Counted from the first letter of the stretch, positions 1-12,082 are shown. The stretch: DNA of 64,000 nt from Tardiphaga sp. P9-11 (GCF_008329525.1 NZ_NPKQ01000011.1:1-64000), one strand, 5' to 3'. The notes: generated by a model not told the origin, from the sequence alone. Program-made: numbers and translations.

Positions 1-201
1 GCCAAAGGCGCGTGCGTATCCCCATCAAGGCCACGGCCCGCGAGCCGATCAACAGGCCGGATACATATCAGCGACTTCCGCTATCTAAGCATAATCTCAC
101 TTGCGATCAGCAGCCGGTCCATACATTTGCGCCAAAGGCTACCATCTGGCTGTTCCGGCACGATTATGTACCAGGTTCACGTGCACGAAACGCAACAGGC
201 T

Positions 202-411
202 CCGGCCATGCAGGACGGCGGCGCCAATGTTTCATCGGTTTGGCTGTGGTCCTGCAACGATGCAATGTCATCGTCGTGTTTGCCGCCCTAAGATTTGGTT
301 CGGCGAGCGCATGGCCCGACCCGGCCGTGACTGCCGTGATGGCCTTCATCTTTCTCACTTCATCCATGCAGATACTTCAGCAGGCTTGGTTCGAGTATTT
401 CCAACAGAGAG
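202..411 (+). pseudogene. remnant of a CDF-family cation efflux transporter
   Basis: This is a decayed 3' part of a cation diffusion facilitator gene. Around 223-263 one frame reads ANVSSVWLWSCNDA, which resembles the family stretch ANMRSVWLCSRNDA. From about 264 the reading moves to another frame, with VIVVFAA followed by SAWPDPAVTAVMAFIF and a closing ILQQAWFEYFQQ, matching the last transmembrane helix of CDF proteins. A frameshift near 262-266 is therefore needed, and no N-terminal half with the metal-binding helices is visible upstream. The assignment rests on remembered family sequence, not on a search. It could not make a working transporter. Confidence 0.55.
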
Positions 412-494
412 TTTCAGCAAGTGCCGCAGCCAGCCCTCGGATGGAGAACTGCTTTTGTCTTCCCTGATCCTTATGGTTGCCTTTAATTCGAAAT

Positions 495-622
495 GAATTC
501 CCTTCGAGGCACAGGGAATTCGACGATTTTCGTCCTTAATCCGCAGAATGGGACGGGTCGAAGACGTGCACCGGCGTCGAGAATTGCAAATTCCCTGTAA
601 AATTCCCTGTTTGCAGGGAATT
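495..622. repeat. AATTCCCTG inverted-repeat cluster
   Basis: Five copies of AATTCCCT or its complement lie within 130 bases (496-503, 513-520, 589-596, 601-608, 615-622). Two pairs form perfect 9-base inverted repeats: 495-503 with 513-521, and 601-609 with 614-622, the latter with a 4-base loop. The open reading frames over this stretch look like non-coding shadows. It resembles mobile or repeat debris seen near genomic-island borders in this bacterial group, but that is recollection only. Confidence 0.5.
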
Positions 623-635
623 GGCACGGAGACAG

Positions 636-667
636 GCGCGAACAACACTCCCGCCCCAGCCAGGCAG
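636..667. repeat. short dispersed repeat, copy 1 (second copy near 40068)
   Basis: The stretch beginning GCGCGAACAACACTCCCGCC and ending CCAGGCAG is closely similar to 40068-40102. The two copies agree at most positions and each sits in non-coding DNA. Function is unknown. Confidence 0.4.
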
Positions 668-700
668 TGCCGCAGACCTATAAGCTGCCCCTTTTTCTGA

Positions 701-722
701 AAACCCGCTATTGGCGGGCTTT
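701..722 (+). terminator. hairpin followed by T-rich run
   Basis: CCCGC at 704-708 pairs with GCGGG at 714-718 around a 5-base loop, followed by CTTTCTT. It could terminate transcription rightwards, but no intact gene lies upstream, so it probably belongs to the repeat debris around it. Confidence 0.35.
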
Positions 723-779
723 CTTGCAGTCCGGAAACGTCTCTTGGCGGTGTAATTTGCCTCAATGCCGGCGAACTCC

Positions 780-830
780 CGAAAGTCTTCGGAAAATACC
801 TTTGAAATTCCCATTTTCGGGAGACTTTCG
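780..830. repeat. imperfect 18-base inverted repeat
   Basis: Positions 780-797 (CGAAAGTCTTCGGAAAAT) match the complement of 813-830 at 16 of 18 positions, with a 15-base spacer. It lies just downstream of the cbb operon, which ends at 945 on the minus strand, so it might also serve as a weak terminator for that operon. Confidence 0.4.
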
Positions 831-944
831 TCGGCGACCGGTTCGATCTCCACCGAATGGACGGGCTCGGGGTAGGTTTGGCTGGCGTCTCTATTTCACA
901 ATAGGGCGAATTGGGGCTACTGGCTGACTGCTGCGCGGGCGCCA

Positions 945-1868
945 TTACCCGCCAGAACCACTCGAGAACACCCGGCTCGCGAGCACATCCGAAGCCTCCA
1001 GTGACATGATGTCGTCGGCGCTCAGCACGCGGTCGAGATCGGCAACAAGCCGGTTGGCCTGACGCAGCCGCATGCGGTCGAGCGCGTTGCGGATCGAACG
1101 GGCGTTGGAGAACAGCGGCTGGGTCTTGCGCAGCGCGATGTAGCGGACGAACGCCGCGCGCGCATCGGCGCTGAATTTGTAGTTCATATCCCCGAGCATC
1201 AATTCGGAAATGGCGAGCAACTCGTCGTCGGCATAATCGGGGAAATCGATGTGGTGGGCGATACGCGAGCGGAAGCCGGGATTGCTGCCGAAGAACTTGT
1301 CCATGCGGTCGCCATAGCCGGCGAGGATCACCACCAGATCCTCCCGCTGCGATTCCATCACCTGCAGCAGGATCTCGATCGCCTCCTGGCCGTAGTCGCG
1401 CTCGTTATCAGGCCGATGCAGGTAATAGGCCTCGTCGATGAACAACACGCCGCCCATCGCCTTCTTCAGGATCTCCTTCGTCTTCGGCGCGGTGTGGCCG
1501 ATATACTGCCCGACCAGTTCGTCGCGTGTCACCGACACCACCTGCCCTCGCCGCACGAAACCCAGTTTATGCAGGATGCTGGCGATGCGCAGCGCCACCG
1601 TCGTCTTGCCGGTGCCGGGATTGCCGGTGAACGACATGTGCAGCGTCGGGTTGCCCGACGCCAGGTCCATGCGTTTGCGAATGCGCTCGATCAGCAGCAG
1701 CGAAGCAATCTCGCGAATCCGCGTTTTCACCGGCTTCAGCCCGATCAATTCACGATCGAGCTGATCGAGCACCTCGCCGATGCCGACCTCGTCGAACTCA
1801 CGGCGCAGATCGACCAGCGTCGCCGGCGGCGCAGCGCCGGAGCTATCGACCGCGGTCAGCGTATTCAC
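945..1868 (-). CDS. cbbX: CbbX, red-type RuBisCO activase (AAA+)
   Basis: The product is an AAA+ ATPase that remodels inhibited red-type RuBisCO by pulling on the large-subunit C-terminus. The 307-residue length fits the family. Walker A ([13 protein letters not shown]) and Walker B ([10 protein letters not shown]) are present, as is an arginine-rich C-terminal helical region. It is the last gene of the cbbFPTALSX operon. The GTG start at 1868 overlaps the cbbS stop as GTGA, which suggests translational coupling. The gene appears intact. Its presence agrees with the form IC large subunit encoded two genes upstream. Confidence 0.95.
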   Translation of the reverse strand: MNTLTAVDSSGAAPPATLVDLRREFDEVGIGEVLDQLDRELIGLKPVKTRIREIASLLLIERIRKRMDLASGNPTLHMSFTGNPGTGKTTVALRIASILHKLGFVRRGQVVSVTRDELVGQYIGHTAPKTKEILKKAMGGVLFIDEAYYLHRPDNERDYGQEAIEILLQVMESQREDLVVILAGYGDRMDKFFGSNPGFRSRIAHHIDFPDYADDELLAISELMLGDMNYKFSADARAAFVRYIALRKTQPLFSNARSIRNALDRMRLRQANRLVADLDRVLSADDIMSLEASDVLASRVFSSGSGG

Positions 1869-2290
1869 GACGCACCATAGCGCTGGCCTTCGGGTCGGTC
1901 GACGGCATAGGATTTGGTCGTATAGCGGATGTTGCGGCCTTCCACCTCATGCCGCTCGAGCCGGAAGCCGGGCTCTTCCTTCGGACGGTTGACGATGAAG
2001 GACAGCCGCACCGATTCCCAGCCATGGCTGGAGTCGAACGCCGATAGCCGGATGTAACTGTTACCGTAGACCTTGCGGCATTCGGTCAATTCCATCAGCA
2101 CACCGGCGGCATCGCGCAGATCGAACATCGGCAGCCCCCACATTTCCCAGAAACTGTTGCGAGGATGCGGATCGTCGGTGAATTCGATGTTCACGGCCCA
2201 GCCATTGGCGAGGCAATACTGCACCTGTTTTGAAATCTGTTCATCGGTGAGATCGGGCAGGAACGAGAAGCAGCCTTGAGTGATGCGCAT
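1865..2290 (-). CDS. cbbS: RuBisCO small subunit, red-type
   Basis: Small subunit of ribulose-1,5-bisphosphate carboxylase; eight copies cap the L8 core. The 141-residue protein starts [19 protein letters not shown] and has the extended C-terminus of red-type small subunits (after [12 protein letters not shown]), which forms a beta-hairpin in the central channel. It follows cbbL by 11 bases, with a strong AGGAGG-type site before the ATG at 2290, and overlaps cbbX by four bases. Confidence 0.95.
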   Translation of the reverse strand: MRITQGCFSFLPDLTDEQISKQVQYCLANGWAVNIEFTDDPHPRNSFWEMWGLPMFDLRDAAGVLMELTECRKVYGNSYIRLSAFDSSHGWESVRLSFIVNRPKEEPGFRLERHEVEGRNIRYTTKSYAVDRPEGQRYGAS

Positions 2291-2301
2291 GATAGTCCTC
2301 C

Positions 2302-4900
<2,599 letters not shown>

Positions 4901-4934
4901 GGGTCCTCCATTTCGTTGTTTTGTCCCGAACAAC

Positions 4935-6971
4935 TCATTCGACGGCGGCGATGCGCGAGCGGGCGATGCAGCGCATCGCCGCCGTTGCAACCGCCGCAGC
5001 GGTGATACCGAATTCGCGATATAGATCGTCCGCAGGCGCCGAGGCCCCGAATCCGGTCATGCCGACGAACTCACCACCGTCGCCGAGCCAGCGCGCCCAA
5101 TCGCCCTCGATCGCGGCCTCGACACCGACGCGCGGAGCGCTGCCGAGAATTGCGGCCCGATACGCGCTTGGCTGTTGCCGGAACAAATCGAAACACGGCG
5201 CTGACACCACCGCGGCGCGAATGCCGTCGTCGGCGAGCAGTCTTGCCGCGACCAGTGCGATCGACACTTCGGAACCGGCTGCAACCAGGGTGACGTCGCG
5301 GCCGCCTTCCGGCTCGATGACGACATAGGCACCGCGCGCGACCCGGTTGGTGGAATCGATGCCGCCGCGGAACACAGGGAGCGCCTGGCGCGACAGGCAG
5401 AGCACCGACGGCGCATGCGGCGTCCGCAACGCGCAATCCCAGGCCTCGGCGGTCTCGACGGCGTCGCCGGGGCGAAACACCAGCAAGTTCGGAATCGCGC
5501 GCAGCGAAGCCAGATGCTCGACCGGCTGATGGGTCGGGCCGTCTTCGCCAAGCCCGATCGAGTCATGCGTCATCACGTGAATGACGCGGATGCCCATCAA
5601 CGCGGCCAGCCGGATCGCGGGGCGGCTGTAATCGGCAAAGCACAGGAATGTGCCGCCATAGGGAATGAAGCCGCCATGCAAGGCGACGCCGTTCATTGCC
5701 GCCGCCATGGCGTGCTCGCGCACGCCATAATGGACGTAGCTGCCGTCGAAGGCATCGTGCTGGACCGGCGTCTGCATCCTGGCGCGCGTGAGGTTCGAAT
5801 GGGTGAGGTCAGCCGATCCGCCGAGTAGATTCGGCAAGACATCGGCAATGACATCGATGACGAGTTGCGAGGCCTGCCGGGTGGCGATCTTCGGCCGCTC
5901 CTGCAAGAAATGCGCGCGAATCTTGGCCAGCGTATCGTCGTATCCGCCGGAAAGCTGACCCTTCAGCGCGGCCTGAAAGTAGTCCCGCACAGCGCCGTCG
6001 AGACGCGCAACGCGCCCCGCCCATTCCGCATGCGCTGTCTGTCCGCGCGCGCCGACCGCGCGCCATTGTCGCGCCACCGCATCGGGAACGTGGAAGGGTG
6101 CGTGCGGCCAGTGCAGCGCGTTGCGCGTCTTCGCGATCTCGTCCGCGCCCAGCGGCGCGCCATGGGCCTTCTCGCTGCCTTGCCGATTCGGTGCGCCGAA
6201 GCCGATCACGGTGCGGCATGCGATCAGCGACGGGCGGTCGTTGTCGCGCGCCTGTGCAATGGCCGCGGCCACCGCCTCGGGATCATGGCCGTTGACGCGG
6301 GCGGCCGACCATCCCGATGCCGTGAAGCGCGCGAGTTGATCATCCGAACACGACAGCGAGGTCGCGCCGTCGATCGAGATCTGGTTGTCGTCGAACAGCA
6401 CGATCAGACGATTGAGCCGCAGATGTCCCGCAAGCGAGATCGCCTCGTGGCTGAGGCCCTCCATCAAGCAGCCGTCACCGGCGATCACGTAAGTGTAGTG
6501 ATCAACGAGACCGTCGCCGAAGCGGGCATTCATCAGGCGTTCGGCCAAGGCCATGCCGACCGCCGTGGCGATACCCTGGCCGAGCGGGCCGGTGGTCGTC
6601 TCGACGCCCGCGGTGTGGCCGTATTCAGGATGGCCGGGTGTCTTCGAGCCCCATTGCCGGAACGACTGCAACTGATCGAGTGTCACCTCCGCCGATCCGG
6701 TCAGATGCAGTAGCGCGTAGAGCAGCATCGAGCCGTGGCCGGCGGACAGGATAAAGCGGTCGCGGTCTGGCCAAGACGGATCGGCGGCATCGAATTTAAG
6801 GAAGCGTGAGAACAGCACCGTCGCCGCATCGGCCATACCCATCGGCATGCCGGGATGACCCGACTTCGCCTTTTCCACCGCATCGATCGCGAGAAAGCGA
6901 ATCGCATTCGCCATATCCGCGTGCGGAACGGTCGCTTGATCCATCTGGGGAGCGGGACTCTGAATATTCAT
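4935..6971 (-). CDS. cbbT: transketolase
   Basis: Thiamine-diphosphate enzyme moving two-carbon units in the regenerative phase of the Calvin cycle. It is 678 residues, close to the usual size. The N-terminus carries [13 protein letters not shown] and [17 protein letters not shown], the TPP motif GDGCLMEG followed by [14 protein letters not shown], and the second-half motif [19 protein letters not shown]. The ATG overlaps the cbbP stop as ATGA. Its placement inside the operon supports a Calvin-cycle role; a housekeeping copy may exist elsewhere. Confidence 0.96.
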   Translation of the reverse strand: MNIQSPAPQMDQATVPHADMANAIRFLAIDAVEKAKSGHPGMPMGMADAATVLFSRFLKFDAADPSWPDRDRFILSAGHGSMLLYALLHLTGSAEVTLDQLQSFRQWGSKTPGHPEYGHTAGVETTTGPLGQGIATAVGMALAERLMNARFGDGLVDHYTYVIAGDGCLMEGLSHEAISLAGHLRLNRLIVLFDDNQISIDGATSLSCSDDQLARFTASGWSAARVNGHDPEAVAAAIAQARDNDRPSLIACRTVIGFGAPNRQGSEKAHGAPLGADEIAKTRNALHWPHAPFHVPDAVARQWRAVGARGQTAHAEWAGRVARLDGAVRDYFQAALKGQLSGGYDDTLAKIRAHFLQERPKIATRQASQLVIDVIADVLPNLLGGSADLTHSNLTRARMQTPVQHDAFDGSYVHYGVREHAMAAAMNGVALHGGFIPYGGTFLCFADYSRPAIRLAALMGIRVIHVMTHDSIGLGEDGPTHQPVEHLASLRAIPNLLVFRPGDAVETAEAWDCALRTPHAPSVLCLSRQALPVFRGGIDSTNRVARGAYVVIEPEGGRDVTLVAAGSEVSIALVAARLLADDGIRAAVVSAPCFDLFRQQPSAYRAAILGSAPRVGVEAAIEGDWARWLGDGGEFVGMTGFGASAPADDLYREFGITAAAVATAAMRCIARSRIAAVE

Positions 6972-7843
6972 GCCGTGCGCCTTTTGCGTTCCATCAATTG
7001 CAGGATCAGCGGGGTGAGGATGAGCTGCATCGCCAGATCCAGCTTCGAGCCGTGGATCACGATCGAGTTGGCGCGCGACATGAAGCTGTTGGGGATCATC
7101 GACAGCAGATAGGGGAAATCGATGCCGCGCGGATTCTTCAACCGGATCACCACCATCGATTCATCCGGCGTCGGGATCCACCGCGCGATAAAAGGGTTCG
7201 AGGTGTCGACCGTTGGCACACGCTGGAAGTTGATGTCGGTCTCGGCAAATTGTGGGCAGATGTAGTTCACATAGTCCGGCATCCGCCGCAGGATGGTGTC
7301 GGTGACGGCTTCCTGCGTGTAACCGCGATCCTTGCGGTCGCGATGCAGCTTCTGGATCCACTCCAGATTGATGACGGGAACGACGCCGACCTTGAGGTCG
7401 GCATGCTGGGCGATGTTGACCTTGTCGGTCACCACAGCGCCATGCAGGCCTTCGTAAAATAGCAGGTCGGACTTTTCCGGCAGCGGGCCCCATTCGGTAA
7501 AGGTCCCCGGCGCCGCCCCGTATAATTTGGCTTCGTCCTCGTCGTGCACATAATGACGGACGGTGCCGGTGCCGGACTCGCCGTAGTCGCGGAAGACTTT
7601 CTCCAGCTCCTCGAACAGGTTGGTTTCCGGGCTGAAGTGGCTGAAGTGCTTGTTGCCCTTCTCGCCTTCCTCCAGCATCTTCGTGCGCATTTCGACGCGG
7701 TCGTAGCGATGAAACGCATCGCCCTCGATATAGGCGGCAGCGACCTTCTCGCGACGGAAAATGTTCTCGAACGTCTTTTTCACCGAGGTGGTGCCGGCGC
7801 CCGACGAACCCGTGATCGATATGATGGGATAGCTGCGCGACAT
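6968..7843 (-). CDS. cbbP: phosphoribulokinase
   Basis: Makes ribulose-1,5-bisphosphate from ribulose-5-phosphate and ATP, a step unique to the Calvin cycle. The 291-residue protein is a class I bacterial type. The P-loop is GSSGAGTTS near the N-terminus, followed by [12 protein letters not shown] and the FSPETNLF segment, with [11 protein letters not shown] as the Walker B-like strand. It lies 17 bases after cbbF and overlaps cbbT by four bases. It is intact. Confidence 0.96.
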   Translation of the reverse strand: MSRSYPIISITGSSGAGTTSVKKTFENIFRREKVAAAYIEGDAFHRYDRVEMRTKMLEEGEKGNKHFSHFSPETNLFEELEKVFRDYGESGTGTVRHYVHDEDEAKLYGAAPGTFTEWGPLPEKSDLLFYEGLHGAVVTDKVNIAQHADLKVGVVPVINLEWIQKLHRDRKDRGYTQEAVTDTILRRMPDYVNYICPQFAETDINFQRVPTVDTSNPFIARWIPTPDESMVVIRLKNPRGIDFPYLLSMIPNSFMSRANSIVIHGSKLDLAMQLILTPLILQLMERKRRTA

Positions 7844-7860
7844 TTTTCTCTGTCCCCGGT

Positions 7861-8898
7861 TCAGCGAAACAGGCCACGCCGCGCAAACAGCGGCGCGTCG
7901 CTATTGTCGAACATCGGTTCGATCCCTTCGTGAATGGCGGCGACGTCGCGAACGCCACCCATCGAGCCCATGATCAGCGGCACGCGCTGGTGCGGCGTTC
8001 GGGCCGCGAGTTCGAGGATGCGGCGACGGCCGGTGGTTGCGGAGCCTCCGGCCCACTCCATGACCAACGCCATCGGGTGTGCTTCGTATAAAAGGCGCAG
8101 GCGCCCTTCACGGTATCCGGGGCGCGCGTCAGCCGGATAAAGGAACACACCGCCGCGAACGAGAATGCGAAGCGACTCGGCGACCAGCGAGCCGATCCAG
8201 CGCATGTTGAAATCGGCGCCGCCATTACCACCAGTACCGGCCAGGCATTCGTCGATATAGGTCCGCACCGGACCGTGCCAGTGCCGCCGGTTCGACGCAT
8301 TGATGGCGAATTCCGGCGTATTGGGCGCAATCCTGACGCCTTGTGCGACAAGCAGGAATTCACGCGCGCAGCGGTCGAGAATGAAGATGTCGACACGCCC
8401 GCTATGCGCCAGCACCAGCGTGGTCTGGGGACCGTAGACCACGAAGCCCGCGGCGCATTGGGCCGTGCCGGGCTCGAAGAAGGTGGAGACCACATCGTTG
8501 CCGCGCGGACGAATCGAGAAGATCGTTCCGACCGAAATGTTGTTCTCAAGATTGGCGGAGCCATCCAGCGGATCGATCGCGACACAGAGCGGCGCAGCGA
8601 TGTCGAGAATTTCGGGCAATTCTCCCTCTTCGGAGAGAATGGCGGCGACGGGTGTCACGACCAGCGCGCGACGCATCATCCTGTCCGCGACAAGATCGAT
8701 GTCCTTCTGTGCATCGCCGTCGGAATTCACGCCGCTGAGACGACCGGTGATGCCGGCCAGCGGGCCGTCGGCAATGAGGTCGGCAAGGTCGATGGACGCA
8801 CCGGCGATTGCCTCGATCACAGCGGCAACCGCGGCCCGGTTCGGCATCTCTGCCGCCGCGCGATTAAGATGCGAACGCAGCGTCACGCGTTCATCCAT
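7861..8898 (-). CDS. cbbF: fructose-1,6-/sedoheptulose-1,7-bisphosphatase
   Basis: First gene of the cbb operon; it removes the C1 phosphate of fructose or sedoheptulose bisphosphate. The 345-residue protein has the class I signatures ILSEEGE and IDPLDGSANLENNISVGTIF, where the Asp and Glu residues bind magnesium, plus GGVFLYP and EAHPMALVMEWAGG. The ATG at 8898 follows GAGGGAACGGCC. The operon promoter should lie in 8899-9085, where a CbbR-like operator can be seen although the regulator gene itself is ruined. Confidence 0.95.
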   Translation of the reverse strand: MDERVTLRSHLNRAAAEMPNRAAVAAVIEAIAGASIDLADLIADGPLAGITGRLSGVNSDGDAQKDIDLVADRMMRRALVVTPVAAILSEEGELPEILDIAAPLCVAIDPLDGSANLENNISVGTIFSIRPRGNDVVSTFFEPGTAQCAAGFVVYGPQTTLVLAHSGRVDIFILDRCAREFLLVAQGVRIAPNTPEFAINASNRRHWHGPVRTYIDECLAGTGGNGGADFNMRWIGSLVAESLRILVRGGVFLYPADARPGYREGRLRLLYEAHPMALVMEWAGGSATTGRRRILELAARTPHQRVPLIMGSMGGVRDVAAIHEGIEPMFDNSDAPLFARRGLFR

Positions 8899-8994
8899 GG
8901 CCGTTCCCTCGTTGCTGCCCTCTGCGGGGCTATTTCAAAGCGTCGTGCCGTTCGGCCCTCCGCACCCCAACAACATCCCAGCCGGACGAATTAG

Positions 8995-9007
8995 TAAAAT
9001 TTTCTTA
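8995..9007. promoter_or_regulatory. candidate CbbR operator upstream of cbbF
   Basis: TAA-N7-TTA at 8995-9007 fits the TNA-N7-TNA pattern reported for CbbR sites. It lies about 100 bases before the cbbF start in a locally AT-rich patch (8990-9042). Functional status is inference, since the adjacent regulator gene is broken. Confidence 0.4.
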
Positions 9008-9084
9008 TCTTTGGTCGCGGCAAAGTTTTCCTTATAGAAAGGGCGACAGTGGCGAGCCGATTTCTGCAGGAATTGCCCTTCTCC

Positions 9085-9381
9085 ATTTGCGCGCTCGCCG
9101 CGATCGCTCTGTCACGGCTGCGGCCAAAAAGTGCATCCGACGCAGCCCGCGGTCACGCTGGACATGCGCAATCTGCAGACCCTGGCAGGGCCTGCCACTG
9201 ATTTAGCGCAGCAGCGACGGCATGCTCCTGACCGCGCCTGGCGCGAGATGCCAGTCGCTTTCCAAAGGGATCGAAGCCGCGATCCCGTACTACAAAACAT
9301 CGCTGGAAATGATGATGGGCAAGGCCGCCGGCCGCATCTCGATCGGCGCCGTCAGCACCTCGAAAAATTTTGTGAAGCTCT
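9085..9381 (+). pseudogene. cbbR: broken, truncated cbbR (LysR-type regulator of the cbb operon)
   Basis: Pieces of a CbbR N-terminus appear in order but in different frames. LR-ALAAIA lies at about 9089-9108, RSVTAAAKK ends near 9129, and VHPTQPAVTLDMRNLQTLAG spans 9130-9189. A gap and shift follow, then GMLLT near 9220, GIEAAIPYYKTSLEMMMGKA and GRISIGAVSTSKNFVK, ending near 9381. At least three frameshifts plus an internal TAG near 9204 interrupt the DNA-binding domain, and the whole effector-binding domain is missing. Position and divergent orientation relative to cbbF are those of the normal cbbR gene. A functional copy may exist elsewhere in the genome. Confidence 0.85.
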
Positions 9382-9679
9382 CTCGCCGGTTGCTACCGTC
9401 GGAGGCGAGTTGTGTAGCATGGCACGCTGCTAGACCGGCGGGACATCAGCACACGGTGCATGGTGAGGGCGAAGGCGCATGCCTACCCTTACGGGCTACC
9501 CTTCTTCGACAGTCGATTCTGTGAGTATCGCGACCAAGCAGCGGGCCGATCGGAACGAGGCCGACGCGCGGTTGTTCGGGTGCCCCACCAAGTCGAAGCA
9601 CCCCTTGCAGAAGGAGATCTACGGACCAGCGCCGGTGGCGACATGTCGCCACCGGCAGATGCTCATATGCTATGTTGAA
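9382..9679. other. non-coding junction between cbbR remnant and gfa
   Basis: I recognise no gene here. CbbR similarity stops abruptly at about 9381, and the remaining 250 bases carry only short frames without recognisable motifs. The stretch ends in the palindrome at 9631-9656. It may be a scar of the rearrangement that removed the 3' part of cbbR. Confidence 0.5.
9631..9656 (-). terminator. perfect 26-base palindrome downstream of gfa
   Basis: GCCGGTGGCGACA at 9631-9643 is followed directly by its exact complement to 9656. It lies 24 bases past the gfa stop on the minus strand, a position expected for a transcription terminator. There is no T-run, so a protein-binding palindrome remains possible. 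Confidence 0.55.
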
Positions 9680-10243
9680 TCAGGCCGCTTTGGCCGTTGC
9701 CACGTGATTGGCGAGAACATCCATCAGCGCGGGCGAAAGGCAATCATAAGGTTCGAGTCCGAGTTCCCTCAGGCGCGACCGTATTGCGGGCATCTCGCTC
9801 GGCTTCACGCCGGATTCAATCACCGACGAGACGAAGGCGGCGAAGCCCGGTGCGGCCGACCCGGTTTCTTCGAACAATTCAGGATGTATGAAGTCGAGGC
9901 CGTAAAACGCATGTCCCTTGTTCTCGATGCGGCCGAACATGTGTGTGCCGCAGCCGGTACAGGCGTGGCGCTGGATGGTGGCAGCCTGATCGACGATGCG
10001 TAACTTGTCGCCGTTCTGCAGTACGGTGACATTTTCACGCGGGACCACCGCGACGACAGAGAACGTCGCGCCGCTTGGCTTCCAGCACTTGGTGCAGCCG
10101 CAGGCATGATTATGAGCCACGTCGCCTTTGACGCCTACCTTGACCGGCTTGTCGCTGCATTTGCAGACGAGCGTTCCGCCGGCAAAATGGCCTGAACCTT
10201 GTCTGACACCGCCGTCAACGGACGGGTGGATATGAACAGTCAT
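9680..10243 (-). CDS. gfa: S-(hydroxymethyl)glutathione synthase-like protein (glutathione-dependent formaldehyde-activating enzyme)
   Basis: The Gfa family is associated with condensation of formaldehyde and glutathione; whether it is a true catalyst or a glutathione carrier has been debated. The 187-residue protein starts [16 protein letters not shown]. It has the zinc-binding cysteine sets [21 protein letters not shown] and [12 protein letters not shown]. The ATG at 10243 follows CAAGGAGG, while the longer open frame upstream lacks such a site. It is last in the series xoxF-xoxG-adhC-gfa, which fits formaldehyde capture after methanol oxidation. Confidence 0.92.
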   Translation of the reverse strand: MTVHIHPSVDGGVRQGSGHFAGGTLVCKCSDKPVKVGVKGDVAHNHACGCTKCWKPSGATFSVVAVVPRENVTVLQNGDKLRIVDQAATIQRHACTGCGTHMFGRIENKGHAFYGLDFIHPELFEETGSAAPGFAAFVSSVIESGVKPSEMPAIRSRLRELGLEPYDCLSPALMDVLANHVATAKAA

Positions 10244-10319
10244 CAGTCTATCCTCCTTGTATGATGCGTCACTTGTGTGAAGCATTTTTGTATTGGCACT
10301 CTGGTGTTGCGGCCTGCAT

Positions 10320-11429
10320 TCAGAACACGACGACCGATCTGATCGATTTTCCTTCGTGCATCAGATCGAATCCCCTGTTGATCTCTTCCAGCTTGAGGAC
10401 ATGCGTAATCATCGGATCGATCTCGATCTTTCCGTTCATGTACCAGTCGACGATCTTGGGCACGTCGGTACGACCGCGCGCGCCACCGAAGGCTGTGCCT
10501 TTCCAGACCCGGCCGGTGACGAGCTGAAATGGCCGGGTCGCGATCTCTTTCCCGGACTCCGCGACGCCAATGACAACGGAGACGCCCCAGCCGCGATGGC
10601 AGGCTTCGAGTGCCTGTCGCATGACCGTGGTATTGCCGGTGCAGTCGAAGGTGAAGTCGGCGCCGCCATCGGTCAGCGAGACCAGATGCTGGACGATATC
10701 GCCATCAACCTTCTTCGGATTGACGAAATGCGTCATGCCGAAGCGGCGGCCCCATTCTTCCTTGTCGTCATTGAGATCGACGCCAATGATCTTATCGGCG
10801 CCGACCATGCGCGCGCCCTGAATGACGTTGAGGCCAATCCCGCCCAGACCAAACACGACGACATTGGAGCCCGGCGTAACCTTTGCCGTATTGACCACAG
10901 CGCCGACGCCGGTGGTGACACCGCAGCCGATATAGCAGCTCTTGTCGAACGGCGCGTCTTCGCGAATCTTCGCGACGGCAATTTCAGGGAGCACCGTGAA
11001 GTTAGAGAATGTCGAGCAGCCCATGTAGTGATAAATCGGCTTGCCCTGATAGCTGAAGCGTGACGTGCCGTCGGGCATCACGCCCTTGCCTTGGGTGGCG
11101 CGGATCGCGGTGCAGAGATTGGTCTTCTGGCTCAGGCAGCTTTTGCATTGCCGGCATTCCGGCGTGTAGAGCGGGATAACGTGATCGCCGGGCTTGACCG
11201 AGATGACGCCGGGACCGACCTCACGCACGATGCCTGCGCCCTCATGACCAAGAATGGAAGGAAAGATGCCTTCGCTGTCAAAACCGTCGAGCGTATAGGC
11301 ATCGGTGTGGCAGATTCCGGTCGCCTTGACCTCGACCAGAACTTCGCCGGCCTTCGGCCCTTCGAGATCGACCTCGACGATCTCCAGAGGCTTCTTTGCT
11401 TCGAAAGCGACTGCGGCGCGGGTCTTCAT
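10320..11429 (-). CDS. adhC: S-(hydroxymethyl)glutathione dehydrogenase / class III alcohol dehydrogenase
   Basis: NAD-dependent oxidation of S-hydroxymethylglutathione to S-formylglutathione. The 369-residue protein is a typical class III zinc alcohol dehydrogenase. Visible features are the catalytic zinc ligands in GICHTD and LGHEGAGIV, the structural zinc loop C-x2-C-x2-C-x7-C ([16 protein letters not shown]), and the Rossmann motif [14 protein letters not shown] chose the ATG at 11429, after GGGGAG, over a TTG two codons upstream. The next step, S-formylglutathione hydrolysis, is encoded at 28091-28936. Confidence 0.95.
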   Translation of the reverse strand: MKTRAAVAFEAKKPLEIVEVDLEGPKAGEVLVEVKATGICHTDAYTLDGFDSEGIFPSILGHEGAGIVREVGPGVISVKPGDHVIPLYTPECRQCKSCLSQKTNLCTAIRATQGKGVMPDGTSRFSYQGKPIYHYMGCSTFSNFTVLPEIAVAKIREDAPFDKSCYIGCGVTTGVGAVVNTAKVTPGSNVVVFGLGGIGLNVIQGARMVGADKIIGVDLNDDKEEWGRRFGMTHFVNPKKVDGDIVQHLVSLTDGGADFTFDCTGNTTVMRQALEACHRGWGVSVVIGVAESGKEIATRPFQLVTGRVWKGTAFGGARGRTDVPKIVDWYMNGKIEIDPMITHVLKLEEINRGFDLMHEGKSIRSVVVF

Positions 11430-11486
11430 TCTCAACTCCCCTTGTCATCTGGACTGCAGGTCATCATGTCGCTTGAGCTCGCATTG

Positions 11487-12005
11487 TCAGGGTTTCCCCA
11501 TGCAGGCGCTCTCAGCCTGGGTATAGGCCGCTGGCTTATCCTCGCGTTTGCCGGGACGCACGCGGCCAACCGCATCATTGGCACGGGCACGCAGGTAGAC
11601 GTAGAGGTCGTCCATGTAGCAGGCGACATTGGTGTTATCGCCGAACGCCGGCATGACATTCTCCTGCGACGAACTGACGTTCTTGCGGCCGCTGGCGACC
11701 ACACCGAGGAAGTCGCCATAGCTCATCGTCTTGAGCGAATCTTTCAGTGCCGGTGCATAGGTCGAGCCCATGCCGTCCGGGCCGTGACAAACGTGGCATT
11801 CCGAGTGATAGCGGCGGTAACCGGAATATGTGTACCAATCGACGGTGCCATCGGCTGATACCTTGAAGGTGGGATTGCCATCCTTGTCGAAATACTTGCC
11901 GTCTTCGGATTTGACGGCTGTGGGATCGCCAACGTCCTCGGCGAAGGTAACACTTCCAGAGGCCATGAAAGCGATCACGGCAATGACAGACCAAATGTGA
12001 CGCAA
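11487..12005 (-). CDS. xoxG: XoxG-type cytochrome c, electron acceptor of methanol dehydrogenase
   Basis: A 172-residue periplasmic cytochrome c expected to accept electrons from XoxF. A signal peptide (MRHIWSVIAVIAFMASGSVTFA) is followed by a mature domain with one haem motif, ECHVCHG, and a probable axial Met in VMPAFGDN. Tyr-rich segments such as WYTYSGYRRYHSE match cytochromes paired with XoxF. The only start that keeps the signal peptide is TTG at 12005, preceded by GAGG at 8 bases, so initiation is probably weak. A strong hairpin separates it from xoxF. Confidence 0.88.
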   Translation of the reverse strand: MRHIWSVIAVIAFMASGSVTFAEDVGDPTAVKSEDGKYFDKDGNPTFKVSADGTVDWYTYSGYRRYHSECHVCHGPDGMGSTYAPALKDSLKTMSYGDFLGVVASGRKNVSSSQENVMPAFGDNTNVACYMDDLYVYLRARANDAVGRVRPGKREDKPAAYTQAESACMGKP

Positions 12006-12037
12006 GAGCTTATCCTCGGCATGCTATTTCAGAAAAG

Positions 12038-12067
12038 ACCGGCGCATGGACGAAGCCATGCGCCGGT
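12038..12067 (-). terminator. strong hairpin between xoxF and xoxG
   Basis: ACCGGCGCATGG at 12038-12049 pairs perfectly with 12056-12067 around a 6-base loop. Read on the minus strand it is followed by CTTTTCTG. It sits in the 77-base gap after the xoxF stop and could act as a partial terminator or an mRNA-stabilising hairpin that sets XoxF above XoxG. Confidence 0.7.
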
Positions 12068-12082
12068 GACTGATGCGTCAGT

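Noticed and set aside
355-945. 196-codon frame on the minus strand downstream of cbbX
   Set aside because: It runs through the hairpin cluster and CDF remnant, has low-complexity composition and no ribosome site.
9446-9652. 68-codon frame between the cbbR remnant and gfa
   Set aside because: No motif, Arg-rich shadow composition, and it reaches into the perfect palindrome.
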